Source: Budorcas taxicolor (Eukaryota; Chordata; Mammalia; Artiodactyla; Bovidae). From it: DNA of 64,000 nucleotides. Both the position numbers and the translations under genes were made by a program. Shown here in pieces: positions 47,801 to 60,348 of the stretch (positions within the stretch are counted from its first letter, which is position 1; each line of letters opens with the position of its first letter). The notes below the pieces were generated by a model, which saw nothing but the letters and a program-made list of their open reading frames with translations, did not search any database and had not been told where the DNA came from. The stretch covers positions 124,001-188,000 of the forward strand of contig NW_026292675.1 in NCBI RefSeq assembly GCF_023091745.1, written 5' to 3'.

Positions 47801-48137
47801 CTCTCAACAGGAACGGCGAGAGGAACTCCAGGGTCGTGCCACCATTCCAAGAGTCCCCCAGATGTCTCAGTCCATTCCAGAGGAACCTCTTTTCCCTTCA
47901 CCGGCTCGTCTTTCACGCCGAGGATCGACTCCCACCAAGGTGGCACGTGGCACAGCCCTGTGGGAAAGCCTCGTGGGAAAGCCTCGAGGGACAGCCTCGA
48001 GGGAAAGCCACAGATCCCTTGATCCACGTGACAGGAAGCGTGACACTACTGCTGCAGCTCGGGAGGAAAGCGCACGTGCATGCCCCCACTCGAGACGAGG
48101 CCTGACTCCCCTGGGGAGACTCAGAAGCACCCCAAGA
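44874..48137 (+). repeat. Satellite block M56-M59
   Basis: M56 (44874) has gtcccgactc, gaggccgcgg and gaggccccc, the same rare set as M5 about 41.6 kb upstream, plus cgaaaaaatcc and ccttgtggg. M57 (45690) has cgataaagag, ccggcattccc, gtatcagtcc and ggcaagtggc. M58 (46506) has cgaggcggatc, ccattcgag, cccacttcc, cacctttcc and ctcggaagg. M59 (47322) has gaggccccc and ggctttccc. Confidence 0.92.
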
Positions 48138-51100
48138 TCCATGGCAACACTGGAGAGGAATCCTCAGGTTCTGGCCCCGACTCCACACAAGGACTGAGGC
48201 CCCGGCATGGACGGGAGAGGAATCCCGAGAGGTCCCCTAGCAACTCGCATGGGGACTGGCCTTTCCTGAGGCCACCAGAGTGGGTCCCTGAGGTCCCCGT
48301 CGTAACTCGAGAAGACCTGCCGCAACTCGAGAAAATCCAGGAGGTTCTCCCCTCCAGGCGAGATGAGGCCCATTTCCGCAGAGGCGTCTCGAGGCTGATC
48401 ACACCTCACCTCTGGAACTTCGAAAGGGTCCTTCACACCCTTGGTGCAAATCAAGAAGTTCCCCGACCTAGCCGTCTGCACTCGAGAGGAATCACGAGGG
48501 TCCCGCCCACATCCAGAGGAGCCCCGTTTCCGCCTCGTAGCTCGAGATGAGGGATCCTTTCCCTGCTTCGTCGGGAAAGAGTTCCCGGCGTTCCCGTCGC
48601 ATCTCAAGAGGAGGCCCTCTCAACAGGAACGGCGAGAGGAACTCCAGGGTCGTGCCACCATTCCAAGAGTCCCCCAGATGTCTCAGTCCATTCCAGAGGA
48701 ACCTCTTTTCCCTTCACCGGCTCGTTTTTCACGCCGAGGATCGACTCCCACCAAGGTGGCACGTGGCACAACCCTGTGGAAAAGCCTCGTGGGAAAGCTT
48801 CGAGGGACAGTCTCGAGGGAAAGCCACAGATCCCTTGATCCACGTGACAGGAAGCGTGACACTACTGCTGCAGCTCGGGAGGAAAGCGCACGTGCATGCC
48901 CCCACTCGAGACGAGGCCTCACTCCCCTGGGGAGACTCAGAAGCACCCCAAGATCCATGGCAACACTGGAGAGGAATCCTCAGGTTCCGGCCCCGACTCC
49001 ACACAAGGACTGAGGCCCCGGCATGGACGGGAGAGGAATCCCGAGAGGTCCCCTAGCAACTCGCATGGGGACTGGCCTTTCCTGAGGCCACCAGAGCGGG
49101 TCCCTGAGGTCCCCGTCGTAACTCGAGAAGACCTGCCGCAACTGGAGAAAATCCAGGAGGTTCTCCCCTCCAGGCGAGATGAGGCCCATTTCCGCTGAGG
49201 CGTCTCGTGGCTGATCACACCTCACCTCTGGAACTTCGAAAGGTTCCTTCACACCCTTGGTGCAAATCAAGAAGTTCCCCGACCTAGCCGTCTCCACTCG
49301 AGAGGAATCACGAGGGTCCCGCCCACTTCCAGAGGAGCCCCGTTTCCGCCTCGTAGCTCGAGATGAGGGATCCTTTCCCTGCTTCGTCGGGAAAGAGTTC
49401 CCGGCGTTCCCGTCGCATCTCAAGAGGAGGCCCTCTCAACAGGAACGGCGAGAGGAACTCCAGGGTCGTGCCACCATTCCAAGAGTCCCCCAGATGTCTC
49501 AGTCCATTCCAGAGGAACCTCTTTTCCCTTCACCGGCTCATCTTTCACGCCGAGGATCGACTCCCACCAAGGTGGCACGTGGCACAGCCCTGTGGGAAAG
49601 CCTCGTGGGAAAGCCTCGAGGGACAGCCTCGAGGGAAAGCCACAGATCCCTTGATCCACGTGACAGGAAGCGTGACACTACTGCTGCAGCTCGGGAGGAA
49701 AGCGCACGTGCATGCCCCCACTCGAGACGAGGCCTGACTCCCCTGGGGAGACTCAGAAGCACCCCAAGATCCATGGCAACACTGGAGAGGAATCCTCAGG
49801 TTCCGGCCCCGACTCCACACAAGGACTGAGGCCCCGGCATGGACGGGAGAGGAATCCCGAGAGGTCCCCTAGCAACTCGCATGGGGACTGGCCTTTCCTG
49901 AGGCCACCAGAGCGGGTCCCTGAGGTCCCCGTCGTTACTCGAGAAGACCTGCCGCAACTCGAGAAATTCCAGGTTTTTCTCCCCTCCAGGCGTGATGAGG
50001 CCCATTTCCGCTGAGGCGTCTCGAGGCTGATCACACCTCACCTCTGGAACTTCGAAAGGGTCCTTCACACCCTTGGTGCAAATCAAGAAGCTCCCCGACA
50101 TACCCGTCTCCACTCGAGAGGAATCACGAGGGTCCCGCCCACATCCAGAGGAGCCCCGTTTCCCCCTCGTAGCTCGAGATGAGGGATCCTTTCCCTGCTT
50201 CGTCGGGAAAGAGTTCCCGGCGTTCCCGTCTCATCTCAAGAGGAGGCCCTCTCAACAGGAGTGGCGAGAGGAACTCCCGGGTCGTGCCACCATTCCAAGA
50301 GTCCCCCAGATGTCTCAGTCCATTCCAGAGGAACCTCTTTTCCCTTCACCGGCTCATCTTTCACGCCGAGGATCGACTCCCACCAAGGTGGCACGTGGCA
50401 CAGCCCTGTGGGAAAGCCTCGTGGGAAAGCCTCGAGGGACAGCCTCGAGGGAAAGCCACAGATCCCTTGATCCACGTGACAGGAAGCGTGACACTACTGC
50501 TGCAGCTCGGGAGGAAAGCGCACGTGCATGCCCCCACTCGAGACGAGGCCTGACTCCCCTGGGGAGACTCAGAAGCACCCCAAGATCCATGGCAACACTG
50601 GAGAGGAATCCTCAGGTTCTGGCCCCGACTCCACACAAGGACTGAGGCCCCGGCATGGACGGGAGAGGAATCCCGAGAGGTCCCCTAGCAACTCGCATGG
50701 GGACTGGCCTTTCCTGAGGCCACCAGAGTGGGTCCCTGAGGTCCCCGTCGTAACTCGAGAAGACCTGCCGCAACTCGAGAAAATCCAGGAGGTTCTCCCC
50801 TCCAGGCGAGATGAGGCCCATTTCCGCAGAGGCGTCTCGAGGCTGATCACACCTCACCTCTGGAACTTCGAAAGGGTCCTTCACACCCTTGGTGCAAATC
50901 AAGAAGTTCCCCGACCTAGCCGTCTCCACTCGAGAGGAATCACGAGGGTCCCGCCCACTTCCAGAGGAGCCCCGTTTCCGCCTCGTAGCTCGAGATGAGG
51001 GATCCTTTCCCTGCTTCGTCGGGAAAGAGTTCCCGGCGTTCCCGTCGCATCTCAAGAGGAGGCCCTCTCAACAGGAACGGCGAGAGGAACTCCAGGGTCG

Positions 51101-51401
51101 TGCCACCATTCCAAGAGTCCCCCAGATGTCTCAGTCCATTCCAGAGGAACCTCTTTTCCCTTCACCGGCTGGTCTTTCACGCCGAGGATCGACTCCCACC
51201 AAGGTGGCACGTGGCACAACCCTGTGGAAAAGCCTCGTGGGAAAGCCTCGAGGGACAGCCTCGAGGGAAAGCCACAGATCCCTTGATCCACGTGACAGGA
51301 AGCGTGACACTACTGCTGCAGCTCGGGAGGAAAGCGCACGTGCATGCCCCCACTCGAGACGAGGCCTGACTCCCCTGGGGAGACTCAGAAGCACCCCAAG
51401 A
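48138..51401 (+). repeat. Subfamily block X-Y-V-X (M60-M63)
   Basis: M60 (48138) and M63 (50586) are subfamily X: ggttctggcc, gagtgggtcc, ttccgcagaggcg, and caaccctgtggaaaag. M61 (48954) is subfamily Y: caactggag, gtctcgtggctg and cccacttcc. M62 (49770) carries the divergent V tract. M61 and M62 share ggctcatc. X repeats after three monomers (2448 bp), consistent with a three-monomer higher-order unit X-Y-V. In X the change of ctgagg to cagagg removes a TGA and lengthens a spurious ORF. Confidence 0.93.
49936..50280 (+). repeat. V-type tract in M62 (3' part of the V signature only)
   Basis: M62 has the V alleles from ccaggtttttctcc and ggcgtgatg to aactcccggg, with private cgttactcg and gaaattcc and ggagtggcg in place of ggaatggcg. 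Its first 165 bp are consensus, without the ccgcagg/cgaaactcg alleles of the other V copies. This looks like a shorter V tract or a conversion breakpoint. Confidence 0.88.
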
Positions 51402-52850
51402 TCCATGGCAACACTGGAGAGGAATCCTCAGGTTCCGGCCCCGACTCCACACAAGGACTGAGGCCCCGGCATGGACGGGAGAGGAATCCCGAGAGGTCCC
51501 CTAGCAACTCGCATGGGGACTGGCCTTTCCTGAGGCCACCAGAGCGGGTCCCTGAGGTCCCCATCGTAACTCGAGAAGACCTGCCGCAACTGGAGAAAAT
51601 CCAGGAGGTTCTCCCCTCCAGGCGAGATGAGGCCCATTTCCGCTGAGGCGTCTCGTGGCTGATCACACCTCACCTCTGGAACTTCGAAAGGGTCCTTCAC
51701 ACCCTTGGTGCAAATCAAGAAGTTCCCCGACCTAGCCGTCTCCACTCGAGAGGAATCACGAGGGTCCCGCCCACTTCCAGAGGAGCCCCGTTTCCGCCTC
51801 GTAGCTCGAGATGAGGGATCCTTTCCCTGCTTCGTCGGGAAAGAGTTCCCGGCGTTCCCGTCGCATCTCAAGAGGAGGCCCTCTCAACAGGAACGGCGAG
51901 AGGAACTCCAGGGTCGTGCCACCATTCCAAGAGTCCCCCAGATGTCTCAGTCCATTCCAGAGGAACCTCTTTTCCCTTCACCGGCTCGTCTTTCACGCCG
52001 AGGATCGACTCCCACCAAGGTGGCACGTGGCACAGCCCTGTGGGAAAGCCTCGTGGGAAAGCCTCGAGGGACAGCCTCGAGGGAAAGCCACAGATCCCTT
52101 GATCCACGTGACAGGAAGCGTGACACTACTGCTGCAGCTCGGGAGGAAAGCGCACGTGCATGCCCCCACTCGAGACGAGGCCTGACTCCCCTGGGGAGAC
52201 TCAGAAGCACCCCAAGATCCATGGCAACACTGGAGAGGAATCCTCAGGTTCCGGCCCCGACTGCACACAAGGACTGAGGCCCCGGCATGGACGGGAGAGG
52301 AATCCCGAGAGGTCCCCTAGCAACTCGCATGGGGACTGGCCTTTCCTGAGGCCACCAGAGCGGGTCCCTGAGGTCCCCGTCGTAACTCGAGAAGACCTGC
52401 CGCAACTCGAGAAAATCCAGGAGGTTCTCCCCTCCAGGCGAGATGAGGCCCATTTCCGCTGAGGCGTCTCGAGGCTGATCACACCTCACCTCTGGAACTT
52501 CGAAAGGGTCCTTCACACCCTTGGTGCAAATCAAGAAGTTCCCCGACCTAGCCGTCTCCACTCGAGAGGAATCACGAGGGTCCCGCCCACATCCAGAGGA
52601 GCCCCGTTTCCGCCTCGTAGCTCGAGATGAGGGATCCTTTCCCTGCTTCGTCGGGAAAGAGTTCCCGGCGTTCCCGTCGCATCTCAAGAGGAGGCCCTCT
52701 CAACAGGAACGGCGAGAGGAACTCCAGGGTCGTGCCACCATTCCAAGAGGCCCCCAGATGTCTCAGTCCATTCCAGAGGAACCTCTTTTCCCTTCACCGG
52801 CTCGTCTTTCACGCCGAGGATCGACTCCCACCAAGGTGGCCCGTGGCACA

Positions 52851-52889
52851 GCCCTGTGGGAAAGCCTCGTGGGAAAGCCTCGAGGGAAA
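52851..52889 (+). repeat. 13-bp minirepeat contracted to three copies (M65)
   Basis: The block reads gccctgtgggaaa, gcctcgtgggaaa, gcctcgagggaaa; the gcctcgagggaca copy is missing. The monomer is therefore 803 bp. Confidence 0.93.
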
Positions 52890-54469
52890 GCCACAGATCC
52901 CTTGATCCACGTGACAGGAAGCGTGACACTACTGCTGCAGCTCGGGAGGAAAGCGCACGTGCATGCCCCCACTCGAGACGAGGCCTGACTCCCCTGGGGA
53001 GACTCAGAAGCACCCCAAGATCCATGGCAACACTGGAGAGGAATCCTCAGGTTCCGGCCCCGACTCCACACAAGGACTGAGGCCCCGGCATGGACGGGAG
53101 AGGAATCCCGAGAGGTCCCCTAGCAACTCGCATGGGGACTGGCCTTTCCTGAGGCCACCAGAGCGGGTCCCTGAGGTCCCCATCGTAACTCGAGAAGACC
53201 TGCCGCAACTGGAGAAAATCCAGGAGGTTCTCCCCTCCAGGCGAGATGAGGCCCATTTCCGCTGAGGCGTCTCGTGGCTGATCACACCTCACCTCTGGAA
53301 CTTCGAAAGGGTCCTTCACACCCTTGGTGCAAATCAAGAAGTTCCCCGACCTAGCCGTCTCCACTCGAGAGGAATCACGAGGGTCCCGCCCACTTCCAGA
53401 GGAGCCCCGTTTCCGCCTCGTAGCTCGAGATGAGGGATCCTTTCCCTGCTTCGTCGGGAAAGAGTTCCCGGCGTTCCCGTCGCATCTCAAGAGGAGGCCC
53501 TCTCAACAGGAACGGCGAGAGGAACTCCAGGGTCGTGCCACCATTCCAAGAGTCCCCCAGATGTCTCAGTCCATTCCAGAGGAACCTCTTTTCCCTTCAC
53601 CGGCTCGTCTTTCACGCCGAGGATCGACTCCCACCAAGGTGGCACGTGGCACAGCCCTGTGGGAAAGCCTCGTGGGAAAGCCTCGAGGGACAGCCTCGAG
53701 GGAAAGCCACAGATCCCTTGATCCACGTGACAGGAAGCGTGACACTACTGCTGCAGCTCGGGAGGAAAGCGCACGTGCATGCCCCCACTCGAGACGAGGC
53801 CTGACTCCCCTGGGGAGACTCAGAAGCACCCCAAGATCCATGGCAACACTGGAGAGGAATCCTCAGGTTCCGGCCCCGACTCCACACAAGGACTGAGGCC
53901 CCGGCATGGACGGGAGAGGAATCCCGAGAGGTCCCCTAGCAACTCGCATGGGGACTGGCCTTTCCTGAGGCCACCAGAGCGGGTCCCTGAGGTCCCCGTC
54001 GTAACTCGAGAAGACCTGCCGCAACTCGAGAAAATCCAGGAGGTTCTCCCCTCCAGGCGAGATGAGGCCCATTTCCGCTGAGGCGTCTCGAGGCTGATCA
54101 CACCTCACCTCTGGAACTTCGAAAGGGTCCTTCACACCCTTGGTGCAAATCAAGAAGTTCCCCGACCTAGCCGTCTCCACTCGAGAGGAATCACGAGGGT
54201 CCCGCCCACATCCAGAGGAGCCCCGTTTCCGCCTCGTAGCTCGAGATGAGGGATCCTTTCCCTGCTTCGTCGGGAAAGAGTTCCCGGCGTTCCCGTCGCA
54301 TCTCAAGAGGAGGCCCTCTCAACAGGAACGGCGAGAGGAACTCCAGGGTCGTGCCACCATTCCAAGAGGCCCCCAGATGTCTCAGTCCATTCCAGAGGAA
54401 CCTCTTTTCCCTTCACCGGCTCGTCTTTCACGCCGAGGATCGACTCCCACCAAGGTGGCCCGTGGCACA

Positions 54470-54508
54470 GCCCTGTGGGAAAGCCTCGTGGGAAAGCCTC
54501 GAGGGAAA
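54470..54508 (+). repeat. 13-bp minirepeat contracted to three copies (M67)
   Basis: Identical contraction to that in M65, with the same linked substitutions on either side, so it was copied by dimer duplication and did not arise twice. Confidence 0.93.
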
Positions 54509-54639
54509 GCCACAGATCCCTTGATCCACGTGACAGGAAGCGTGACACTACTGCTGCAGCTCGGGAGGAAAGCGCACGTGCATGCCCCCACTCGAGACGA
54601 GGCCTGACTCCCCTGGGGAGACTCAGAAGCACCCCAAGA

Positions 54640-55454
54640 TCCATGGCAACACTGGAGAGGAATCCGCAGGTTCCAGCCCCGACTCCACGCAAGGACTGAG
54701 GCCCCGGCATGGACGGGAGAGGAATCCGAGAGGTCCCCTCGAAACTCGCATGGGGACTGGCCTTTCCTGAGGCCACCAGAGCGGGTCCCTGAGGTCCCCG
54801 TCGTAACTCGAGAAGACCTGCCGCAACTCGAGAAAATCCAGGTTTTTCTCCCCTCCAGGCGTGATGAGGGCCATTTCCGCTGAGGCGTCTCGAGGCTGAT
54901 CACACCTCACCTCTGGAACTTCGAAAGGGTCCTTCACACCCTTGGTGCAAATCAAGAAGCTCCCCGACATACCCGTCTCCACTCGAGAGGAATCACGAGG
55001 GTCCCGCCCACATCCAGAGGAGCCCCGTTTCCCCCTCGTAGCTCGAGATGAGGGATCCTTTCCCTGCTTCGTCGGGAAAGAGTTCCCGGCGTTCCCGTCT
55101 CATCTCAAGAGGAGGCCCTCTCAACAGGAATGGCGAGAGGAACTCCCGGGTCGTGCCACCATTCCAAGAGTCCCCCAGATGTCTCAGTCCATTCCAGAGG
55201 AACCTCTTTTCCCTTCACCGGCTCGTCTTTCACGCCGAGGATCGACTCCCACCAAGGTGGCACGTGGCACAGCCCTGTGGGAAAGCCTCGTGGGAAAGCC
55301 TCGAGGGACAGCCTCGAGGGAAAGCCACAGATCCCTTGATCCACGTGACAGGAAGCGTGACACTACTGCTGCAGCTCGGGAGGAAAGCGCACGTGCATGC
55401 CCCCACTCGAGACGAGGCCTGACTCCCCTGGGGAGACTCAGAAGCACCCCAAGA
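54640..55454 (+). repeat. Divergent V-subfamily monomer M68 (815 bp)
   Basis: The V signature runs from about 54661 to 55150: aatccgcagg, ttccagccc, ccacgcaagg, cccctcgaaactcg, ccaggtttttctcc, ggcgtgatg, aagctcccc, gacatacccg, tttccccctcg, cgtctcatctc, caggaatggcg and aactcccggg. The rest of the unit is consensus. One c is missing at about 54728 (ggaatccgagagg), and gatgagggcc is private. Confidence 0.93.
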
Positions 55455-58400
55455 TCCATGGTAACACTGGAGAGGAATCCTCAGGTTCTGGCCCCGACTC
55501 CACACAAGGACTGAGGCCCCGGCATGGACGGGAGAGGAATCCCGAGAGGTCCCCTAGCAACTCGCATGGGGACTGGCCTTTCCTGAGGCCACCAGAGTGG
55601 GTCCCTGAGGTCCCCGTCGTAACTCGAGAAGACCTGCCGCAACTCGAGAAAATCCAGGAGGTTCTCCCCTCCAGGCGAGATGAGGCCCATTTCCGCAGAG
55701 GCGTCTCGAGGCTGATCACACCTCACCTCTGGAACTTCGAAAGGGTCCTTCACACCCTTGGTGCAAATCAAGAAGTTCCCCGACCTAGCCGTCTCCACTC
55801 GAGAGGAATCACGAGGGTCCCGCCCACATCCAGAGGAGCCCCGTTTCCGCCTCGTAGCTCGAGATGAGGGATCCTTTCCCTGCTTCGTCGGGAAAGAGTT
55901 CCCGGCGTTCCCGTCGCATCTCAAGAGGAGGCCCTCTCAACAGGAACGGCGAGAGGAACTCCAGGGTCGTGCCACCATTCCAAGAGTCCCCCAGATGTCT
56001 CAGTCCATTCCAGAGGAACCTCTTTTCCCTTCACCGGCTGGTCTTTCACGCCGAGGATCGACTCCCACCAAGGTGGCACGTGGCACAACCCTGTGGAAAA
56101 GCCTCGTGGGAAAGCCTCGAGGGACAGCCTCGAGGGAAAGCCACAGATCCCTTGATCCACGTGACAGGAAGCGTGACACTACTGCTGCAGCTCGGGAGGA
56201 AAGCGCACGTGCATGCCCCCACTCGAGACGAGGCCTGACTCCCCTGGGGAGACTCAGAAGCACCCCAAGATCCATGGCAACACTGGAGAGGAATCCTCAG
56301 GTTCCGGCCCCGACTCCACACAAGGACTGAGGCCCCGGCATGGACGGGAGAGGAATCCCGAGAGGTCCCCTAGCAACTCGCATGGGGACTGGCCTTTCCT
56401 GAGGCCACCAGAGCGGGTCCCTGAGGTCCCCGTCGTAACTCGAGAAGACCTGCCGCAACTGGAGAAAATCCAGGAGGTTCTCCCCTCCAGGCGAGATGAG
56501 GCCCATTTCCGCTGAGGCGTCTCGTGGCTGATCACACCTCACCTCTGGAACTTCGAAAGGGTCCTTCACACCCTTGGTGCAAATCAAGAAGTTCCCCGAC
56601 CTAGCCGTCTCCACTCGAGAGGAATCACGAGGGTCCCGCCCACTTCCAGAGGAGCCCCGTTTCGCCTCGTAGCTCGAGATGAGGGATCCTTTCCCTGCTT
56701 CGTCGGGAAAGAGTTCCCGGCGTTCCCGTCGCATCTCAAGAGGAGGCCCTCTCAACAGGAACGGCGAGAGGAACTCCAGGGTCGTGCCACCATTCCAAGA
56801 GTCCCCCAGATGTCTCAGTCCATTCCAGAGGAACCTCTTTTCCCTTCACCGGCTCGTCTTTCACGCCGAGGATCGACTCCCACCAAGGTGGCACGTGGCA
56901 CAGCCCTGTGGGAAAGCCTCGTGGGAAAGCCTCGAGGGACAGCCTCGAGGGAAAGCCACAGATCCCTTGATCCACGTGACAGGAAGCGTGACACTACTGC
57001 TGCAGCTCGGGAGGAAAGCGCACGTGCATGCCCCCACTCGAGACGAGGCCTGACTCCCCTGGGGAGACTCAGAAGCACCCCAAGATCCATGGCAACACTG
57101 GAGAGGAATCCTCAGGTTCCGGCCCCGACTCCACACAAGGACTGAGGCCCCGGCATGGACGGGAGAGGAATCCCGAGAGGTCCCCTAGCAACTCGCATGG
57201 GGACTGGCCTTTCCTGAGGCCACCAGAGCGGGTCCCTGAGGTCCCCATCGTAACTCGAGAAGACCTGCCGCAACTGGAGAAAATCCAGGAGGTTCTCCCC
57301 TCCAGGCGAGATGAGGCCCATTTCCGCTGAGGCGTCTCGTGGCTGATCACACCTCACCTCTGGAACTTCGAAAGGGTCCTTCACACCCTTGGTGCAAATC
57401 AAGAAGTTCCCCGACCTAGCCGTCTCCACTCGAGAGGAATCACGAGGGTCCCGCCCACTTCCAGAGGAGCCCCGTTTCCGCCTCGTAGCTCGAGATGAGG
57501 GATCCTTTCCCTGCTTCGTCGGGAAAGAGTTCCCGGCGTTCCCGTCGCATCTCAAGAGGAGGCCCTCTCAACAGGAACGGCGAGAGGAACTCCAGGGTCG
57601 TGCCACCATTCCAAGAGTCCCCCAGATGTCTCAGTCCATTCCAGAGGAACCTCTTTTCCCTTCACCGGCTCGTCTTTCACGCCGAGGATCGACTCCCACC
57701 AAGGTGGCACGTGGCACAGCCCTGTGGGAAAGCCTCGTGGGAAAGCCTCGAGGGACAGCCTCGAGGGAAAGCCACAGATCCCTTGATCCACGTGACAGGA
57801 AGCGTGACACTACTGCTGCAGCTCGGGAGGAAAGCGCACGTGCATGCCCCCACTCGAGACGAGGCCTGACTCCCCTGGGGAGACTCAGAAGCACCCCAAG
57901 ATCCATGGCAACACTGGAGAGGAATCCTCAGGTTCCGGCCCCGACTCCACACAAGGACTGAGGCCCCGGCATGGACGGGAGAGGAATCCCGAGAGGTCCC
58001 CTAGCAACTCGCATGGGGACTGGCCTTTCCTGAGGCCACCAGAGCGGGTCCCTGAGGTCCCCGTCGTAACTCGAGAAGACCTGCCGCAACTCGAGAAAAT
58101 CCAGGAGGTTCTCCCCTCCAGGCGAGATGAGGCCCATTTCCGCTGAGGCGTCTCGAGGCTGATCACACCTCACCTCTGGAACTTCGAAAGGGTCCTTCAC
58201 ACCCTTGGTGCAAATCAAGAAGTTCCCCGACCTAGCCGTCTCCACTCGAGAGGAATCACGAGGGTCCCGCCCACATCCAGAGGAGCCCCGTTTCCGCCTC
58301 GTAGCTCGAGATGAGGGATCCTTTCCCTGCTTCGTCGGGAAAGAGTTCCCGGCGTTCCCGTCGCATCTCAAGAGGAGGCCCTCTCAACAGGAACGGCGAG

Positions 58401-58717
58401 AGGAACTCCAGGGTCGTGCCACCATTCCAAGAGTCCCCCAGATGTCTCAGTCCATTCCAGAGGAACCTCTTTTCCCTTCACCGGCTCGTCTTTCACGCCG
58501 AGGATCGACTCCCACCAAGGTGGCACGTGGCACAGCCCTGTGGGAAAGCCTCGTGGGAAAGCCTCGAGGGACAGCCTCGAGGGAAAGCCACAGATCCCTT
58601 GATCCACGTGACAGGAAGCGTGACACTACTGCAGCAGCTCGGGAGGAAAGCGCACGTGCATGCCCCCACTCGAGACGAGGCCTGACTCCCCTGGGGAGAC
58701 TCAGAAGCACCCCAAGA
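55455..58717 (+). repeat. Subfamily block X-Y-Y-consensus (M69-M72)
   Basis: M69 (55455) is an X copy with private catggtaac and the ggctggtc allele of M63. M70 (56271, 815 bp) and M71 (57086) are Y copies; M70 lacks one c at about 56663 (gtttcgcctcg) and M71 has gtccccatcg. M72 (57902) is consensus except actgcagcagctc near 58628, an allele otherwise seen in M2, M28 and M30. Confidence 0.93.
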
Positions 58718-60348
58718 TCCATGGCAACACTGGAGAGGAATCCGCAGGTTCCAGCCCCGACTCCACGCAAGGACTGAGGCCCCGGCATGGACGGGAGAGG
58801 AATCCCGAGAGGTCCCCTCGAAACTCGCATGGGGACTGGCCTTTCCTGAGGCCACCAGAGCGGGTCCCTGAGGTCCCCGTCGTAACTCGAGAAGACCTGC
58901 CGCAACTCGAGAAAATCCAGGTTTTTCTCCACTCCACCGTGATGAGGCCCATTTCCGCTGAGGCGTCTCGAGGCTGATCACACCTCACCTCTGGAACTTC
59001 GAAAGGGTCCTTCACACCCTTGGTGCAAATCAAGAAGCTCCCCGACATACCCGTCTCCACTCGAGAGGAATCACGAGGGTCCCGCCCACATCCAGAGGAG
59101 CCCCGTTTCCCCCTCGTAGCTCGAGATGAGGGATCCTTTCCCTGCTTCGTCGGGAAAGAGTTCCCGGCGTTCCCGTCTCATCTCAAGAGGAGGCCCTCTC
59201 AACAGGAATGGCGAGAGGAACTCCCGGGTCGTGCCACCATTCCAAGAGTCCCCCAGATGTCTCAGTCCATTCCAGAGGAACCTCTTTTCCCTTCACCGGC
59301 TCGTCTTTCACGCCGAGGATCGACTCCCACCAAGGTGGCACGTGGCACAGCCCTGTGGGAAAGCCTCGTGGGAAAGCCTCGAGGGACAGCCTCGAGGGAA
59401 AGCCACAGATCCCTTGATCCACGTGACAGGAAGCGTGACACTACTGCTGCAGCTCGGGAGGAAAGCGCACGTGCATGCCCCCACTCGAGACGAGGCCTGA
59501 CTCCCCTGGGGAGACTCAGAAGCACCCCAAGATCCATGGCAACACTGGAGAGGAATCCGCAGGTTCCAGCCCCGACTCCACGCAAGGACTGAGGCCCCGG
59601 CATGGACGGGAGAGGAATCCCGAGAGGTCCCCTCGAAACTCGCATGGGGACTGGCCTTTCCTGAGGCCACCAGAGCGGGTCCCTGAGGTCCCCGTCGTAA
59701 CTCGAGAAGACCTGCCGCAACTCGAGAAAATCCAGGTTTTTCTCCCCTCCAGGCGTGATGAGGCCCATTTCCGCTGAGGCGTCTCGAGGCTGATCACACC
59801 TCACCTCTGGAACTTCGAAAGGATCCTTCACACCCTTGGTGCAAATCAAGAAGCTACCCGACATGCCCGTCTCCACTCGAGAGGAATCACGAGGGTCCCG
59901 CCCACATCCAGAGGAGCCCCGTTTCCCCCTCGTAGCTCGAGATGAGGGATCCTTTCCCTGCTTCGTCGGGAAAGAGTTCCCGGCGTTCCCGTCTCATCTC
60001 AAGAGGAGGCCCTCTCAACAGGAATGGCGAGAGGAACTCCCGGGTCATGCCACAATTCCAAGAGTCCCCCAGATGTCTCAGTCCATTCCAGAGGAACCTC
60101 TTTTCCCTTCACCGGCTCGTCTTTCACGCCGAGGATCGACTCCCACCAAGGTGGCACGTGGCACAGCCCTGTGGGAAAGCCTCGTGGGAAAGCCTCGAGG
60201 GACAGCCTCGAGGGAAAGCCACAGATCCCTTGATCCACGTGACAGGAAGCGTGACACTACTGCTGCAGCTCGGGAGGAAAGCGCACGTGCATGCCCCCAC
60301 TCGAGACGAGGCCTGACTCCCCTGGGGAGACTCAGAAGCACCCCAAGA
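58718..60348 (+). repeat. Adjacent V-subfamily monomers M73-M74
   Basis: M73 (58718-59532, 815 bp) and M74 (59533) both have the full V signature, at about 58741-59230 and 59555-60050. M73 has private ctccactccaccgtgatg with one base lost. M74 has ggatccttc, aagctacccgacatgcccg and gtcatgccacaattcc. This is the only place where two V units are adjacent, so V was duplicated in tandem here. Confidence 0.93.

Larger units (their letters stand above)
51402..54639 (+). repeat. Duplicated Y-Z dimer (M64-M67), 1619-bp period
   Basis: M64 (51402) and M66 (53021) are Y copies that also share gtccccatcgtaac. M65 (52218-53020) and M67 (53837-54639) are Z copies, each 803 bp, sharing the 13-bp contraction, aagaggccccc and ggtggcccgtgg. 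Across the two dimers the one difference I noted is ctgcacac in M65. This is the best-marked recent duplication in the window. Confidence 0.95.

Noticed and set aside
54640..60348. V-subfamily tracts as inserted mobile elements
   Set aside because: V units align to the consensus base for base with the same length and flanks. The differences are substitutions, not insertions, and there are no terminal repeats or target-site duplications.
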